Shown: positions 10,150 to 24,746 of the stretch, one piece after another
Layout of the letters: every line of letters begins with the position of its first letter
Position numbering within the stretch: the stretch's first letter is position 1
Assembly (NCBI GenBank): GCA_021442155.1
Contig: CM038220.1
Coordinates: forward strand, 80,528,897-80,592,896
DNA length: 64,000 nt
Direction: 5' to 3'
Origin: Cymbidium sinense
Taxonomy: Eukaryota; Streptophyta; Magnoliopsida; Asparagales; Orchidaceae
The notes under the pieces: model-generated
What the model was told of the DNA's origin: nothing
The model's database searches: none
What the model saw: the letters and a program-made list of their open reading frames with translations, nothing else
Program-made: the position numbers and the translations under genes

Positions 10150-10424
10150 ATGGATAAATCCAAACAACCTTTTAAAATCCAAGCGATCTTTTTTAGTACG
10201 TTTACTAATGGATCATCGATTATAGAAACATGAGTTTAATTAGTTGATTTCTTAGTGAACAAGGAAAAATATTATCTAGGCAAATAGGTTAACTTTGAAA
10301 CAACAATGATTAATTACTATTGCTATAAAACAAGCTCGTATTTTATCTTTGTTACCTTTTCGTAATAATGAGAAACAATTGGAGAGAGTCGATCCAACTC
10401 GGTTCTAGAACCAAAAATAAATAG
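10150..10424 (+). pseudogene. rps18: rps18 (plastid ribosomal protein S18), frameshifted
   Basis: From ATG at 10150 it begins MDKSKQP; the following arginine-rich part is shortened and shifted, then MSLISx-FLSEQGKILSRQ-like, [18 protein letters not shown] and the end GFRTKNK-like with TAG at 10422 remain. Length is 275 bases, below the usual 300 or so. rpl20 follows convergently, as in plastomes. Confidence 0.9.
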
Positions 10425-10722
10425 ATAGACTCTTCAAAAGTCCAATCGACTCAAGCTCATATTAATATGAATTTTTTTGCTCAAAAAACTAGAATCATTT
10501 GATTCTTGTATTATAAACTCTAAAATTATAAATAATAAAGAAAAATGGGAAGAAATCTTTTTTCTTGAAAGATGTTCATTTATTCCTACTACTCAAATCT
10601 TCATTTCTTTTTCTTCTATCTTCCAGTCCATTCTCCAGAAATCTGTTTCAATCATTCTTGTTTCCGTATAATTAAGATTCTTTTATTCCTTTATTTGATT
10701 TGTATTCTTTTTTTTTATTTTG
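10425..10722. other. rps18-rpl20 spacer copy
   Basis: AT-rich plastid spacer between the convergent rps18 and rpl20 copies. No gene is seen. Confidence 0.6.
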
Positions 10723-11039
10723 ATTAATGATTTTCTTTGAAATAATATCAAAACAATTCTTATTTGATAGGGCTATTTTGTATTTTATGATTGAATTGTC
10801 TCTTGTCTGATTGTGTATGAATAGCTATAACTATAGAATAGCCTATCCTCACAAGTTTCATTTATCCAGTGATCCTCGAAAATCTCTCTTTTTCTGCTCT
10901 ATTTCGATGAGAAGAAACCAAAGCTCTCATTCTTTGTTGAGTAGTTGTTTGAGTAAGTCTTGAATGAGCCCCATAAAGGTTGATGCAAATCGAATCTTTT
11001 TTTTGATGTCTCAGTATATCCTCGTTTAACTCTAGTCAT
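10723..11039 (-). pseudogene. rpl20: rpl20 (plastid ribosomal protein L20), broken
   Basis: On the minus strand ATG at 11039 begins MTRVKRGY. Frames then shift, but RFASTF-GAHSRL-like, [19 protein letters not shown] and a C-terminal IALSNKNCFDIISKKIIN are recognisable. It spans about 317 bases against about 350. It is the point where this clpP-rps12-rpl20 block and its inverted second copy (28.1-31.66 kb) stop matching: the second copy ends at or just before this start codon. Confidence 0.88.
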
Positions 11040-11696
11040 TGAATCAAATGAAATTTTCTTGAATAACTAATTGATTTCTCTTCTTTATCATCATTCCTCC
11101 GTCGATTAATAACAAACGGATTCTTCCAATATAAAATATAAATTCCAATGGCTTTTTGCTATGACCTTCCCGACCACGATTTTTCTTTCTTCAACTTAGG
11201 TATCTCTGAAATAAGAAATTAAAATGCTACTAAATAAAAAGAATAGTGGGTTTCCTCGTTATATTTCAAACTGAGGTCCTCTATATGAGCTCTTCTTTCA
11301 TTTCATGAATTTTATTTTGTATAGTTCACACTCTTATTTTCATTTATTTTTCAAGAATTATTTTTCAATTCTAATTATAAAGTAATAGTCCTTTTCACAA
11401 AAAAGCTATCCATACGGTCATTTAATTGAAAGTTGTAACCACTAGTCCATTTTTCAAGAAAGAATAGAGCATAACCTTTTCCTCGCTTGTGGATAACTAT
11501 TTGTTACCAATGGAGAATTCCTTCTCATCTCAAATGGAGTGATTGGATTTTCACCAATAGAAACCATAAATTCATAATTAAGTAGATTATAGATCTTCAT
11601 TTTAGATACTAGTCAATTAAAAGGCCATCTTTCACTATATCTATCTAATTCATTGGTAGTGGTCGTTGATCTTGTAAAAACTTTTACATTTTTCAA

Positions 11697-11810
11697 ACTC
11701 ATGATGAATGAGCGAGTTACCCAGTACATGTTCCTCGATCAGGACATCCTTGAAAAGCGGAGATTTACATTTCTTATATATGCGTTTCTAAGTTGTTTAA
11801 TGGTTGGCAT
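11697..11810 (-). pseudogene. rps12: rps12 5' exon, copy 1
   Basis: rps12 in plastids is trans-spliced; this is the separate 5' exon. Minus strand ATG at 11810 begins MPTIKQL, and after a deletion the RNV-like part, SPxxxGCP and the GTCT region (ggaacatgtact) follow. Several indels disrupt it. It lies between rpl20 and clpP as in plastomes. The 3' exons are not in the window. Confidence 0.87.
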
Positions 11811-11954
11811 GTGTCTATAGAATCTCATTCTAGATAGAATAGAGCGGGGGTTGGTTTAGATCGATCTTAACGATGGTTGATGATTATGAATGATTTCTAT
11901 TCACCGAAATTCCAATTTTAAAAGGAATTGTATATTTATATGGAATCCCTATTA

Positions 11955-13974
11955 TCATTTTTGCTACAAGATCACGATGCCATGAGCTTGGGCTTACATT
12001 GTGACATAAAACATCCCTTTCTCTTGGATATAACCCATAAAGGGTTGCGTTCTTTGTACATAAACTTTTGCGAGTTTTGCTTCAATAGTTCTTCTTCCGA
12101 ATAAATTCTCCACTTGTGCCTCGTAAAAAGAACTAGCGGGTTGGTGAATCATAAATGATATTGATATAACATCATGAATGGTTCTTCTATCTATATATTG
12201 CACGATTGGTTAAAGTATTAAAGTAAGGGGAATCAAAAGAACAATAAAAAATAGAATTAAACAAAAATGCGGGCATCTTTTGTACATTGCATACGGCTAA
12301 TGAATTTATCTTTTCAATAGTGAAAAGAATAAATAGAACCTATCCGATCCAAATAGTTAAATGATCCATTTACCACCTTCCTTTATAGTAGTTAAAAGAT
12401 ACTATGATGGTTTTCTTTTATATATTTATCTCATCGTGGTTTAGCAATCCCAAAGTTTTTTTGATAGGATCCAAGAAGGATCAAATGATTTTTTCCATTT
12501 TTTTTAACTCTTTCTCTCATAACATAAAAATAAGAAAGAGACTTACGGTGTGGAAGAATAATGGTTTGTGAGAAATTGACTCTTGCTTGACACATAAAAT
12601 CAAATTAGGAATAACCCTTCTTCTTACTATCTCGATACAAAATCTCATGTTAGAAAAAAAACAATAAAGGTTTGTTCATATCGAACTTCAATTGCCATGC
12701 TATTATTACTTATTCTTTATTTGATTCATATTCGATCTGTAAGGCATAGTATTCTTCTCAAATAAAAAAACTTATTAGCATGAGGGAGCTAGATGTTTGG
12801 TAATTTCTCCTCACCACAAGATCCCATTAGCGGCTAATCCCATACATATTGTATGTACATCCGGTGACAAATTGCATAGTATCATAAATGGCTATTCGTA
12901 TTACCCATCCACACGGAGAATTTATAAACAAATAAAGATCCCTAGTATCATCTTCTTTGAGATATATCATGAGACCAACAAGTTGATTGAGATCTCTCTA
13001 TCAACCTCTTGGCCTAAAAAAGTAATCTTTCTCGATGAAGTTTGATTAAAAATTGAGAGGAACCTTTTTTTTTGGATCATCGGTTGAAGAATTATGAAAA
13101 AAAATCAATGTGTGATTCCAATCCTATTTCTTTTTTTTTTTTAACATGAGTTTTGCTCTCCTTCCCTTCCCTATATATTCTATAATGTAGAAAATCAAAA
13201 GAATTTTATGAACTTATTGAACTAACCTCTCATTGATGTATTGTTTCATCGAAATTCAAATTAAGATGTCATTTTCTTGTTTGAATGGGTCCTTTCAATT
13301 CTTTTAGGTTCTTGTTCTACTGGGAAGATTTGCCAATTCCATTTGAGCATATAGTCAAATGATTCATTCACTTCTTTTTTTTTTAATTTTTCATACCTTT
13401 CCCAAAAATATTCGTATTCATCATACTACTCCATTGGTAGCGTTTAAAATTATCCCTATAGTAAGTCTCTATGATACAAGCAGTAATCGTGTAATTCTTA
13501 TATATTCTACAAAATAGATTCTCTTATAGTAAGTTATATTCTATTTCATTCTATTTCATTAATAATGAATTTAATAAATTAAATTTAATAAATTATTAAG
13601 AATTTAATGAAATTTCTATTTTCTTTTTATATTCTTTATTTCAGAATTACTACATTTACACTCCCATTCTATTACTTTTACTCTTACCATTTGCAATTTG
13701 GTATTCTTTTGAGGAGCACGATACTTTCTTTTATTAGTCCAAGTAAACCATCAATTATTTTAATTGATAATATTGATTCCCAATAGGAATTATTGTGCTT
13801 CACGCTCAATTATTGATGGTTCAATAAATGAATATATATTTATTGGATTGGGTGAAACATAGAATACTCGATCGAGGGAATAGAGAAATACCATATGACC
13901 AATCATCGACAAATTCACTATTCGCAAGCGCATCTTCCTCTCCGGGACTCAAAAGGTACTTTTGGAACAGGCAT
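11955..13974 (-). pseudogene. clpP: clpP copy 1, three exons, broken
   Basis: ClpP is the catalytic serine protease subunit of the plastid Clp complex. On the minus strand exon 1 is 13974-13919 (ATG, VPKVPF-like, EEDA), then intron 1, exon 2 about 13046-12781 (IEKDYFF-like, [34 protein letters not shown]), intron 2, and exon 3 about 12203-11955 (DVISIS, MIHQPASSFYEAQ, VYVQRT, AHGI, ending at TGA 11957-11955). The catalytic serine context MGS and histidine region are damaged. Both group II introns are present, as in non-grass plastomes. Frameshifts lie in every exon. A second copy is at 28,624-30,683. Confidence 0.92.
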
Positions 13975-14592
13975 TAAGATAAAAAAAATGAAGTACTATA
14001 TTTTACTTTAATATGGAAAGCGTAACAATGGTTTTATTATCTTCATTTTTTTCTCTTTTCTTTCTCTTATATTCTATTTTTATATCTTTTAATCTTCTTT
14101 CTATTTAGAATCTTATTTAGATTCTATAAAATAGAACTTAATATTTTTATCTAGCTAGACTTATAGTATATATAAGTATATATATATATAGAACTGGAAG
14201 GTTCATAGAGGAATCTGAAATGAATAGAAAGATTGTAGCAGAAGGGGATCGATGGGATATAGATTGTTCTGATGATTTAATTCTAAAAAGTATCTATGCA
14301 TTTTTTTCCTAAAATCCTCCCATTGCGTGTGGTACTTATTGGGTATATAATAAGATGTTTCTATTTGTTCTTCTAAATAGAAAGAAATAGAAAGAATTCT
14401 ATTTCATTAAAAAAATAAAAAGAAGGGAATACAAATAAATATTAATCCTTTCCTATAAAAAATCTACCAAACAGGTGAAATACACGGTCTAGTCTTTTCC
14501 AATGCGATAAAGTTACCTAATGAATTAAATAGTGTCAAGATAAATGAAAGAGTTGGATGGAATTCCAACTGGATCCTTGTCTCAAAGGAAAG
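13975..14592. other. clpP-psbB spacer part joined to trnT-trnL spacer part
   Basis: From clpP exon 1 to about 14515 the sequence is the clpP-psbB spacer, matched by 28,090-28,623. At about 14,518 it switches to DNA that leads into trnL-UAA, including a 39-base run that recurs at 38,542. No gene is seen. Confidence 0.7.
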
Positions 14593-15501
14593 GGGGATAT
14601 GGCGAAATTGGTAGACGCTACGGACTTGATTGGATTGAGCCTTGGTATGGAAACCTGCTAAGTGGTAACTTCCAAATTCAGAGAAACCCTGGAACCAAAA
14701 ATGGGCAATCCTGAGCCAAATCTTTGTTTTGAGAGAAAAATGATGGAAAATGAGAATAAGAAGGGGATGAGACTCAATGGAAGAACTACAATGAAATTGA
14801 CTATTTACGTTAGTAGCTAAAATCTTCTATTGAAATTACATAAAGGATAACTTTATATACCTAATAAATACATGACATATTGACATAGCAAATGATTAAT
14901 CACAACCCAAATCTTAGATTGAATCCCATTCATCTCATATATGATATGAAAATAGAAATCTTCTATTTCTTTATATTATATATTTTAAAATATTTAGTAT
15001 TAAAATATTTAGTATTAGTATATATATTATATATATTCTATTTCTATTCTAATAGCTAATAGAATTAGAATTGATTTCAATTCTATTATTCTGTATTAGA
15101 ATAGAAATGGTAAGAACTCTCTTTGAACTTAATGAAATAATATATCCTTTTTTATATTCTTTATTTCTTTCATATTTAGATTACTATTAATATGAGTAAT
15201 AGTATGAGATAAGGATCTATAGAAACCCTCTATTTCTATTATTCTATATAATTAGAATAATAGAGATAAAAATATATGAAAAATTGAAGAGTTATTGTGA
15301 ATCAATTCTAATTGAAGTTGAAAAAAGAATTCGAATATTCTGATCAAATGATTCATTCCAAGGTTTGATAGATCTTTAGAAGATTAATTGGACGAGAATA
15401 AAGAGAGTCCCATTTTACATGTCAATACCGACTACAATGAAATTTATAGTAAGAGGAAAATCAATTTTTAAATCGTGAGGGTTCAAGTCCCTCTATCCCC
15501 A
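14593..15501 (+). tRNA. trnL-UAA: Plastid tRNA-Leu(UAA) with group I intron
   Basis: Exon 1 (14593-14627) starts ggggatatggcgaaattggt and ends gacggactt-like (ctacggactt). The group I intron follows with the conserved start tgattggattgagccttggt and P-region pieces (ggtaacttccaaattcagag, gggcaatcctgagccaaatc). Exon 2 (about 15451-15501) keeps aatcgtgagggttcaagtcc and ctctatcccca; the anticodon-proximal part of exon 2 lost a few bases. Order trnL-trnF is as in plastomes. Confidence 0.92.
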
Positions 15502-15843
15502 ATAAAAGCCCATTTTACTTCCTCACTTTTTATTTATCCTCATCCTCTTTCTTTCTTTTTTTTTCATCAGTGGAACTCAGTTTAAAAAAAACTGAAATAT
15601 CTTTCTAATTTCATTCACTGTTCTTTCACAAATGGATCCGAATAGAAATCTTCGGATCTTTTCCAATCAATCTCATTTGTTTTGTATAATACAATATGAA
15701 CATATATGTTCAAGGAATCTCCGTTATTGAATTATTCATAGTCCATATTTTTTTACATTTACAAACAAAGAAAGTCTTTTTTTTGAAGATCTAAGAAATT
15801 CATTGACATAGATATAAGTATTACAAGATGATGCACGGAAATG
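15502..15843. other. trnL(UAA)-trnF spacer copy
   Basis: The well-known trnL-trnF intergenic spacer, including the plastid-type run gaacatatatgttcaaggaa (a small inverted repeat). No gene is seen. Confidence 0.7.
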
Positions 15844-15913
15844 GTCGGGATAGCTCAGTTGGTAGAGCAGAGGGAAAATCCTTGTGTCACCAGTTCAAAT
15901 CTGGTTCCTGACA
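15844..15913 (+). tRNA. trnF-GAA: Plastid tRNA-Phe(GAA), anticodon arm damaged
   Basis: It starts gtcgggatagctcagttggt and keeps the T-arm gttcaaatctggttcctgac. The anticodon stem-loop lost about three bases so that ACTGAAAA became gggaaaa, and cctcg became ccttg, a CpG-to-TpG change. It cannot fold normally. Confidence 0.9.
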
Positions 15914-16344
15914 CGTGAATAATGTATCGGATAGATATTCATACCTCATACAAATGAAATTAATTCATTGAGACGGATCGGAATAGATATTCTTTACTTT
16001 CTTTTTCATTTGTATTTTTTTACTCTCTGTTCATACTTTTCTTATTCCAAAAGTATGTTAAATTTTTGTATATATCTCAAATTTAATAGCTAAAAAAAAT
16101 TAGCTAAAAGAATTCAATCAAAGAGTGGAAGGACAGGATCTGCTCATACGAAATGTATATTATATGATATCCTCCCAATTGGGGAATAGTAATGAGAACC
16201 TCTTTTCTTTTTTTATTTTAGCCCCTCCACAATACGAATGAAAGTCCAGTTACTCTTTTCATCTAGAAGGAAATGCCAAGATGCTCATTGAATGATAAAA
16301 ACGCTTTTTTTACTTACATGACTCAGATTTCATTTTAATTTAAA
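15914..16344. other. trnF-ndhJ spacer copy with a hairpin
   Basis: Plastid-type spacer. It holds an inverted repeat: aagatgctcattga (near 16278) and its complement tcaatgagcatctt (16345-16358), the latter being the end of ndhJ. This could form a 14-bp stem. Confidence 0.6.
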
Positions 16345-16796
16345 TCAATGAGCATCTTGAATCTCATAGAAAAAATATAGTCTTTTTAAAGGCCGCCTAT
16401 CCAACTTTCAGGCATCAAGATACGTTTAAGGCAGGATGATTCTCATAAGAAATTCCCAACATATCATAAGATTCCGTTCTGAAAATCAGCACTTCTCCAA
16501 ATCCAGGCGGCGAGTTGAGGATTACTCACAGGGCAAATACTTTTATACCATCTTACGGTTTATCTATACCATATCGTATTTTCGTAAGGTGATACACACT
16601 AGCTAAAAATCCGCCTGGTGCTACATCATAGGCACACTGGGAGCATAAATAATTGTAACCATATACATATGAAATGATAGTAATGGAATCCCAATCCTCG
16701 ATTTTTATTTGTAAAGTCTCTATTCCTCGACAATCAAAGCCTAAAGATCTATGAATTAGCTCATGCTTTACTAGCCAATCAGAGAAATGAACGCAT
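16345..16796 (-). pseudogene. ndhJ: ndhJ (NDH complex subunit J), broken
   Basis: NdhJ is a stromal-side subunit of the plastid NDH complex. On the minus strand the start is at 16796; [20 protein letters not shown], then [39 protein letters not shown] and TKIRYGID are clear, followed by the shifted C-terminal half (LKRILMPESWIG) and the end YEIQDAH with TGA at 16347-16345. Length is 452 bases against about 480. It heads the ndhJ-ndhK-ndhC group in plastid order. Confidence 0.92.
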
Positions 16797-16899
16797 CTTC
16801 TTCATCTCTCCGCATTTTATTTGTATGAATATTTCATATTGACAATAAAATTTTTCATCTTAATGATTGACCCTGTTTCTTATTACGCACAAGAAAACC

Positions 16900-17594
16900 G
16901 CCTTATTCACTAATTTGTAGGAAGATACTGACCTTTTGGATTTGAAAAGATTTCAAATCCAAAAGGTATCTCTAAGTAGATGGTGATTGATAGAGTAATT
17001 CTTGATCGTAATTTCCAGTATGAGTACTGCGTCGTAAGGTAAAACTTGTGATTAGTAGTAAAACATCGATTCTCTGTTGATTCTATCTTCAAATATTTTT
17101 TGGGATATTTTCTTTCAAAGTTTCGTTATAGCATCTATAATTGCCTCGGCTTAGGTGGACAACGGCAAATAGACATCCACAGGAATTAGCTTATCGACTC
17201 CACGACTATAAGAATCGATCTTGAACATCCTCCTGTAATAGTACAAGCTCCCATAGCAATGACATATTTTGGTTCAATTTTGCTCATATAATCTTACTAA
17301 AAGGGAGCCATTTTCATTGTTCTTGCCTTGGGCTCAATCTTGGCACCAACCCATAACGATCAAAGTCGAACCGAGCCTATTAATGAAGCAAATTTGAAAC
17401 AACAAGGTACCATAGAGAAGTGGCCATAAACTGGAAAGTCTTGACCAATTCGAGAGATCATTTGATGTAGTGAAATAATTGAATTGGGAGTTGTTTGGTT
17501 AAGTAATGGAAACTTCGACCAAATTCATAAATGTTTCAATGTCATCCTTTCCTTCCCTTTTCTTTTGATTGTCTAAATATTCAGTTAAGACCAT
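16900..17594 (-). pseudogene. ndhK: ndhK (NDH complex iron-sulfur subunit), broken
   Basis: NdhK belongs to the 20-kDa family that carries cluster N2. Starting near 17594 on the minus strand ([11 protein letters not shown], overlapping the ndhC end as usual), pieces include [27 protein letters not shown], KYVIAMGACTITGG-like, the STDSYSRG-VDKLIPVDVYL region, RCFTTNHKF and VSSYKLVN at the 3' end near 16905. The cysteine-containing stretch after LYGT is deleted or shifted. About 695 bases remain of roughly 750-850. Confidence 0.9.
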
Positions 17595-17933
17595 TCCAAC
17601 GCTCCTTTTTCCATGCATAAAGAACCCACAATTGGGATAAGCACGAAAATGAAAGCTTCTATAAAGACAGATACACCCAATACATCAAAGCTCATTGCCC
17701 ATGGATAAAGAAAACCGTTTCAACATCAAAACAACAAAAACTAGAGCAAACATGTAATAGCGAAATTGTACCCAAGCATCCCCATGGGTTCTATACCGAT
17801 TCATAACTAGAAAGCTTTTCTGGACCTTCCCTAATCGGGCTAAAATCCCCGAAATGACAAATGCCAAGATAGGAATAATGCTTGATATTATTAGGAATGA
17901 CCGAGAAGATATCATATTGTGAAGCAGAAACAT
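17585..17933 (-). pseudogene. ndhC: ndhC (NDH complex subunit 3), broken
   Basis: NdhC is a small membrane subunit of the NDH complex. On the minus strand ATG at 17933 gives MFLLHNMISSRSFLIISSII, then PILAFVISGILARLGKVQKS, FLVMNRYRTHGDAWVQFRYY, MFALVFVV and, after shifts, [13 protein letters not shown] and GALEWS with TAA at 17587-17585. The first part is readable in one frame for about 100 codons. Length is 349 bases against about 363. It overlaps the start of ndhK as in plastomes. Confidence 0.93.
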
Positions 17934-18573
17934 AAAGGTACTCCTATGAATGTGGAATAGGCCTAATTCTTCCATTTGAATTGGAATTTTCAAATCATCT
18001 AGAACTTCTTCGATGAAACAAGAAAATAATTTTGATCAAATAAAACCGCATAGTTGAGAGTTTGTTTCTTTGTAGGACATACCTTGTTTCAAGATTCATA
18101 TAATGTCATCCCACTTCTATTTTTTTTCTCTCCTTTTGATTCTATTTCTATATGTGAGGTGTAGACATAGCATGCTCTTATACTTAGTTTATACTTATTA
18201 TCTTATGTATATTTTGTATATTTTTCTATTTCATATTGATCTTATTTCTTATAAATAAAAAAGTAAAAGTAAAGAATCCCTTATCTTATAGTAAAGAAGA
18301 AATGAAAGAAATTCAATAATTCAGAATTCAATAAACAAATTACAAATTCCATTTTATTTTCAATTCAATGAAAAACAATTCAAATAACAAATAAAGAATA
18401 ATAAAAAATATCATAATGTAATTCATTCATGAAAGTGGATGGAGAGAGATGGGTATTTTATCCGAGATTTGACAGAGACCAATTGGGTTCGTTGGAATGA
18501 ATTATTGTGTTTATTTTATTGTTCCTACTACTACTCAAATTTCTATACAAAACAAAATCAAAATGGAATGTAT
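17934..18573. other. ndhC-trnV spacer copy
   Basis: AT-rich plastid spacer between ndhC and trnV-UAC. No gene is seen. Confidence 0.65.
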
Positions 18574-19206
18574 TAGGGCTATACGGACTCGAACCGTAGA
18601 CCTTCTCGGTAAAACAGATAAAACTGATTATTATCGAAATGATTCGAACTGTTTCAAAGACCCAACATGCATTTTGTTGCATTGGGCTCTTTCATCAACT
18701 GATGTAAAGATCAGTTAGTTCACCATATTTTTCTTTAGAAGAAGAGAATGAGATGGCTCCATGTGCTCACGATTCATTATTTGTATCTGATCTAGGAGCA
18801 ATACCAAAGTGTTTCAAAGAAGGGTGACCCTTATTTAGGTCTCGCCTTTCGGATCAACCTAAGTGAAATGTAGTCTCTATCGCTCATTGCAAGATTAAAA
18901 TATGAAACTTCATACACCTCAAAGCTCATAGGAGAAAAGAGGTTCTTTTGAGATTCTTATACTCATTATGCCTGGCATTGAATGAACTGGGCATTTACCT
19001 TATAATGGCAAGTTCTATTTGATTTTTGGCACCAATTCGCACCTGGGATCAAACCAACTTTGTCGCTATTTTTCTCTTGTTCTCTCAAATATACGGAGTA
19101 AGACATCGACTTCTCAAAAAGATCAATTATGGTCATTGCATAAAAGGCTCCCTTGAAAAACATTGGCGCGTGTAAACGAGGTGCTCTACCTAAGAGCTAT
19201 AGCCCT
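18574..19206 (-). tRNA. trnV-UAC: Plastid tRNA-Val(UAC) with group II intron
   Basis: On the minus strand exon 1 (19206-19169) is agggctatagctcttaggta then gagcacctcgtttacacg, and exon 2 (18608-18574) is cgagaaggtctacggttcga then gtccgtatagcccta. The intron between them is a decayed group II intron. The gene is in plastid order between ndhC and trnM. Confidence 0.92.
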
Positions 19207-19389
19207 TGTCATAACCATTTTAACATAGAGACAATTTCTTGTCAAGAAGGGTATCCCATAATCCCACATGATAACTTTCGATCCGTTTATGTTTCTTGGT
19301 AAAAGATTGATATTGCTTATATTACTTAGAAAACATATTTTACCTATAATCCATCAAGTGATGGAGACCCTTTTTTGTGATGATAAATG

Positions 19390-19461
19390 ACCTACTTAAC
19401 TAGTGGTTAGAGTATTGCTTTCATACGGCGGGAGTCACTGGTTCAAATCCAATAGTAGGTA
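19390..19461 (+). tRNA. trnM-CAU: Plastid elongator tRNA-Met(CAU)
   Basis: Runs from acctacttaactagtggtta through the anticodon loop ctttcatacgg (CAT) to caatagtaggta. It is 72 bases with one base lost in the D-loop (ttaactagtgg), otherwise well preserved. It lies divergent from trnV and beside atpE as in plastomes. Confidence 0.92.
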
Positions 19462-19644
19462 GAACTTATTAGATACTGGATTCCATAGTATCTAATAAGT
19501 TTTTCTACCCATCCTCTTTTTTCTTTTTTCGTTCTATCATCAGATTAATCAAATTAGACTTCATTGTGTTCAATTTGTGGAATCAAGATATAGTGTGTAG
19601 TGTATAATAATAGATTAAAGGATTTTGATTGAATGTATTAACTA

Positions 19645-20025
19645 CTAATAGGAAATCGCTTTGACAGCTTCTACTACTCATGTCCTAGCTCATAGCTAGA
19701 TTTGCCTCAATTGCTTGTCTCTTACCCTCTACTCAAGTTAGCTTCAGCTATTTCAAGAGTTTGTTGAGCTTCTTGTGGATCAATGTCGTTCCGCACCATT
19801 TCCTAAAATGAGGATCTCATTATTACTTATTCTAGCAAAACCGCCCATAAAGAGCCACCGTTAACCATCGGTCGTTTAGCCGTATTCTCAAAAGACCTAT
19901 ATCTACAGCCGTGGCAATGGGGCATGGTTTGGTAATATCCCAATTTGTCCACTATTAGTAGATAAAATAATCTCTTTCACTTGAATTCCAAATCATTCGA
20001 TTAGAGTCAGTACAAAGATTTAAGG

Positions 20026-20029
<4 letters not shown>
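19645..20029 (-). pseudogene. atpE: atpE (ATP synthase epsilon), broken
   Basis: Epsilon is a rotor-stalk and regulatory subunit of plastid ATP synthase. ATG at 20029 begins [12 protein letters not shown] (one base off the usual MTLNLCVLTPNR); later pieces include [54 protein letters not shown] and EAVKAISY with TAG at 19647-19645. It overlaps the atpB stop by four bases (ATGA), the plastid arrangement. Several frameshifts are present. Confidence 0.92.
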
Positions 20030-21488
<1,459 letters not shown>

Positions 21489-21884
21489 AAATCATAATAA
21501 ATATGTCAAAATTCTTTTTTGAAAAGTACTGAATCGAAAAGAAAGATCCGATAGCAAGTTGATCGGTTAATTCCATAAGAAATAAATGGAAGTTAGCATT
21601 CGATTGAGCAATCGAATCCAATTCAATCCTTTACTCAGAATGAGTCAATTTTCAATTCTTTCTATATGTACTCTTGTATTTTTTTTTTTTTTTATTTGTG
21701 TTGTGCCTATTCTTCTTTATGTACCATATCGTTACCTTTTATAGATTTAGATGAATTATGACTCTTTTCACATCTAGGATTTACATATACAACATATACT
21801 ACTGTCAAGAGATCTTCTATTTTTCTTTTCTTTCTATTTTCTTTATTTCATTTACTTATTTACTTTATATATATTTACTTATTT

Positions 21885-21950
<66 letters not shown>

Positions 21951-22482
21951 CTTCTAATATCTTTAATCTTTACTTTATTACTTTAGAATTTCTTAATTCT
22001 AATTTTGAATTATTTAGAATTCTATTTCTATTCAATTTCAATTTAATATTTATCTATTTTAGATTTTAATTGAATTTTGAATTATATTGTATATTTTGTA
22101 TATTGAGATTCTATTTCTTTTATATTTATTAAGAATTATTATTTTATTATTCTAATTCATTCTAATTCTAATTATTAATCCTTTTTATTATTTTTCTTTC
22201 TTATATTCATAAGGTGATCAATTCCATTAGAAATAGAAATTTTCAAAACGAAGATTGGGTTGCCATATATATCAAAGAGTATAAAATAATGATGTATTTG
22301 GTGAATCAAATACATGGATAACGAACCGAACCCTTTTCAAATTTTCATTATTTATTTATAATATTAGTTTAGTTGAATATTTTTGAATTTTTTTTATCAA
22401 AGGTTTCATTCACGCCTAATTTATATCGAGTAGACCTTGTTGTTGTGATAATTTTAATTCATGAGTTGTAGGGAGGGACTTA
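21489..22482. other. atpB-rbcL spacer copy with long TA run
   Basis: The plastid atpB-rbcL intergenic region, very AT-rich. It includes a (TA)n run at 21888-21946. A purine-rich agggaggg lies 12 bases before the rbcL ATG, the plastid Shine-Dalgarno-like site. No gene is seen. Confidence 0.7.
21888..21946. repeat. (TA)n microsatellite
   Basis: About 59 bases of uninterrupted TA within the atpB-rbcL spacer copy. Runs of this length are rare in plastomes, so it probably expanded after transfer. Confidence 0.9.
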
Positions 22483-23864
<1,382 letters not shown>

Positions 23865-24022
23865 GCGTAATTCAGCAATTCCTTTTGTTCTTCTACTTGA
23901 TTTAATGAAACTTGGCCCAATCTTTTCTTCAAAAAAGAAAGATTAATAATCAAATAAAGAATAAACATCTTATACTAATTCTATATTATGAACTATGAGG
24001 GTCTTTGTGTATTTGTATATAT

Positions 24023-24066
<44 letters not shown>

Positions 24067-24746
24067 ATAAAGACCTTATATATATACAATATACAAGTAT
24101 ATACAAAATCTAAACATAAGAAGATAAGATCAAGGAAGACTAAACAACTTATCTACTTAATCTATTCTATTATTTATTGTTGGAGCCATAGGCTAAATTA
24201 TGGATCCTTGGGATTGGATTGGTGGATCATTTTATATTCCTTTGCCATAGATCAAGCCAAGAGAAGGATTCCTTCTACCCCTATCATGTATATTGTATTT
24301 TTCATTCCCTGTTGTAATAGAGACTCATTTTATTATTTGATTATATGATTATATGACACGAGATTCTACGAGATGATAATTATATGATTATATGAAATTC
24401 TCCGATAATTTTTTACTTTATGGGAAGAAACAACTATGTATCTTTTGATGAGAATTGAAAGTTTGACATGAGAGAAACCTGTCTTTATATATCTTTTATC
24501 TTTTTTGAGGAAAAGATTCTATTATAATCACTATCATAATATTGAAATGATTCACCAGATTCTTCAAAAGGAGAATCCTTTATTTTCAAGACTCGCTCAT
24601 TTTCATTAACAATCTTAATGATTGGATCATATGCTTTATTGGAATTCGATGAGAAAGAAAAAGAAATAGTAAAATAATTTTTTCTTCATCGAATGACTAT
24701 TCATCTATTAGTATTAGGTTTTCCTAAAATAGGGGCGAAAGAATCT
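23865..24746. other. rbcL-accD spacer copy with TA run
   Basis: Plastid spacer between rbcL and accD. It holds a (TA)n run at 24025-24062. Frames through it are repeats of tyrosine/isoleucine codons and not genes. Confidence 0.7.

Larger units (their letters stand above)
11038..14515 (-). repeat. Inverted repeat copy 1 of the plastid rps12-clpP region
   Basis: The stretch from the rpl20 start to past clpP exon 1 recurs in opposite orientation at about 28,097-31,657. Matching landmarks include rps12 exon 1, the three clpP exons and the run gcattggaaaagactagacc next to 28,120 (reverse complement near 14,490). The two copies differ by many independent small deletions. Confidence 0.9.

Noticed and set aside
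21758..22069. Tyrosine/isoleucine-rich open frames across TA repeats (also at 23,995, 61,794 and 62,045)
   Set aside because: They are translations of (TA)n microsatellites.
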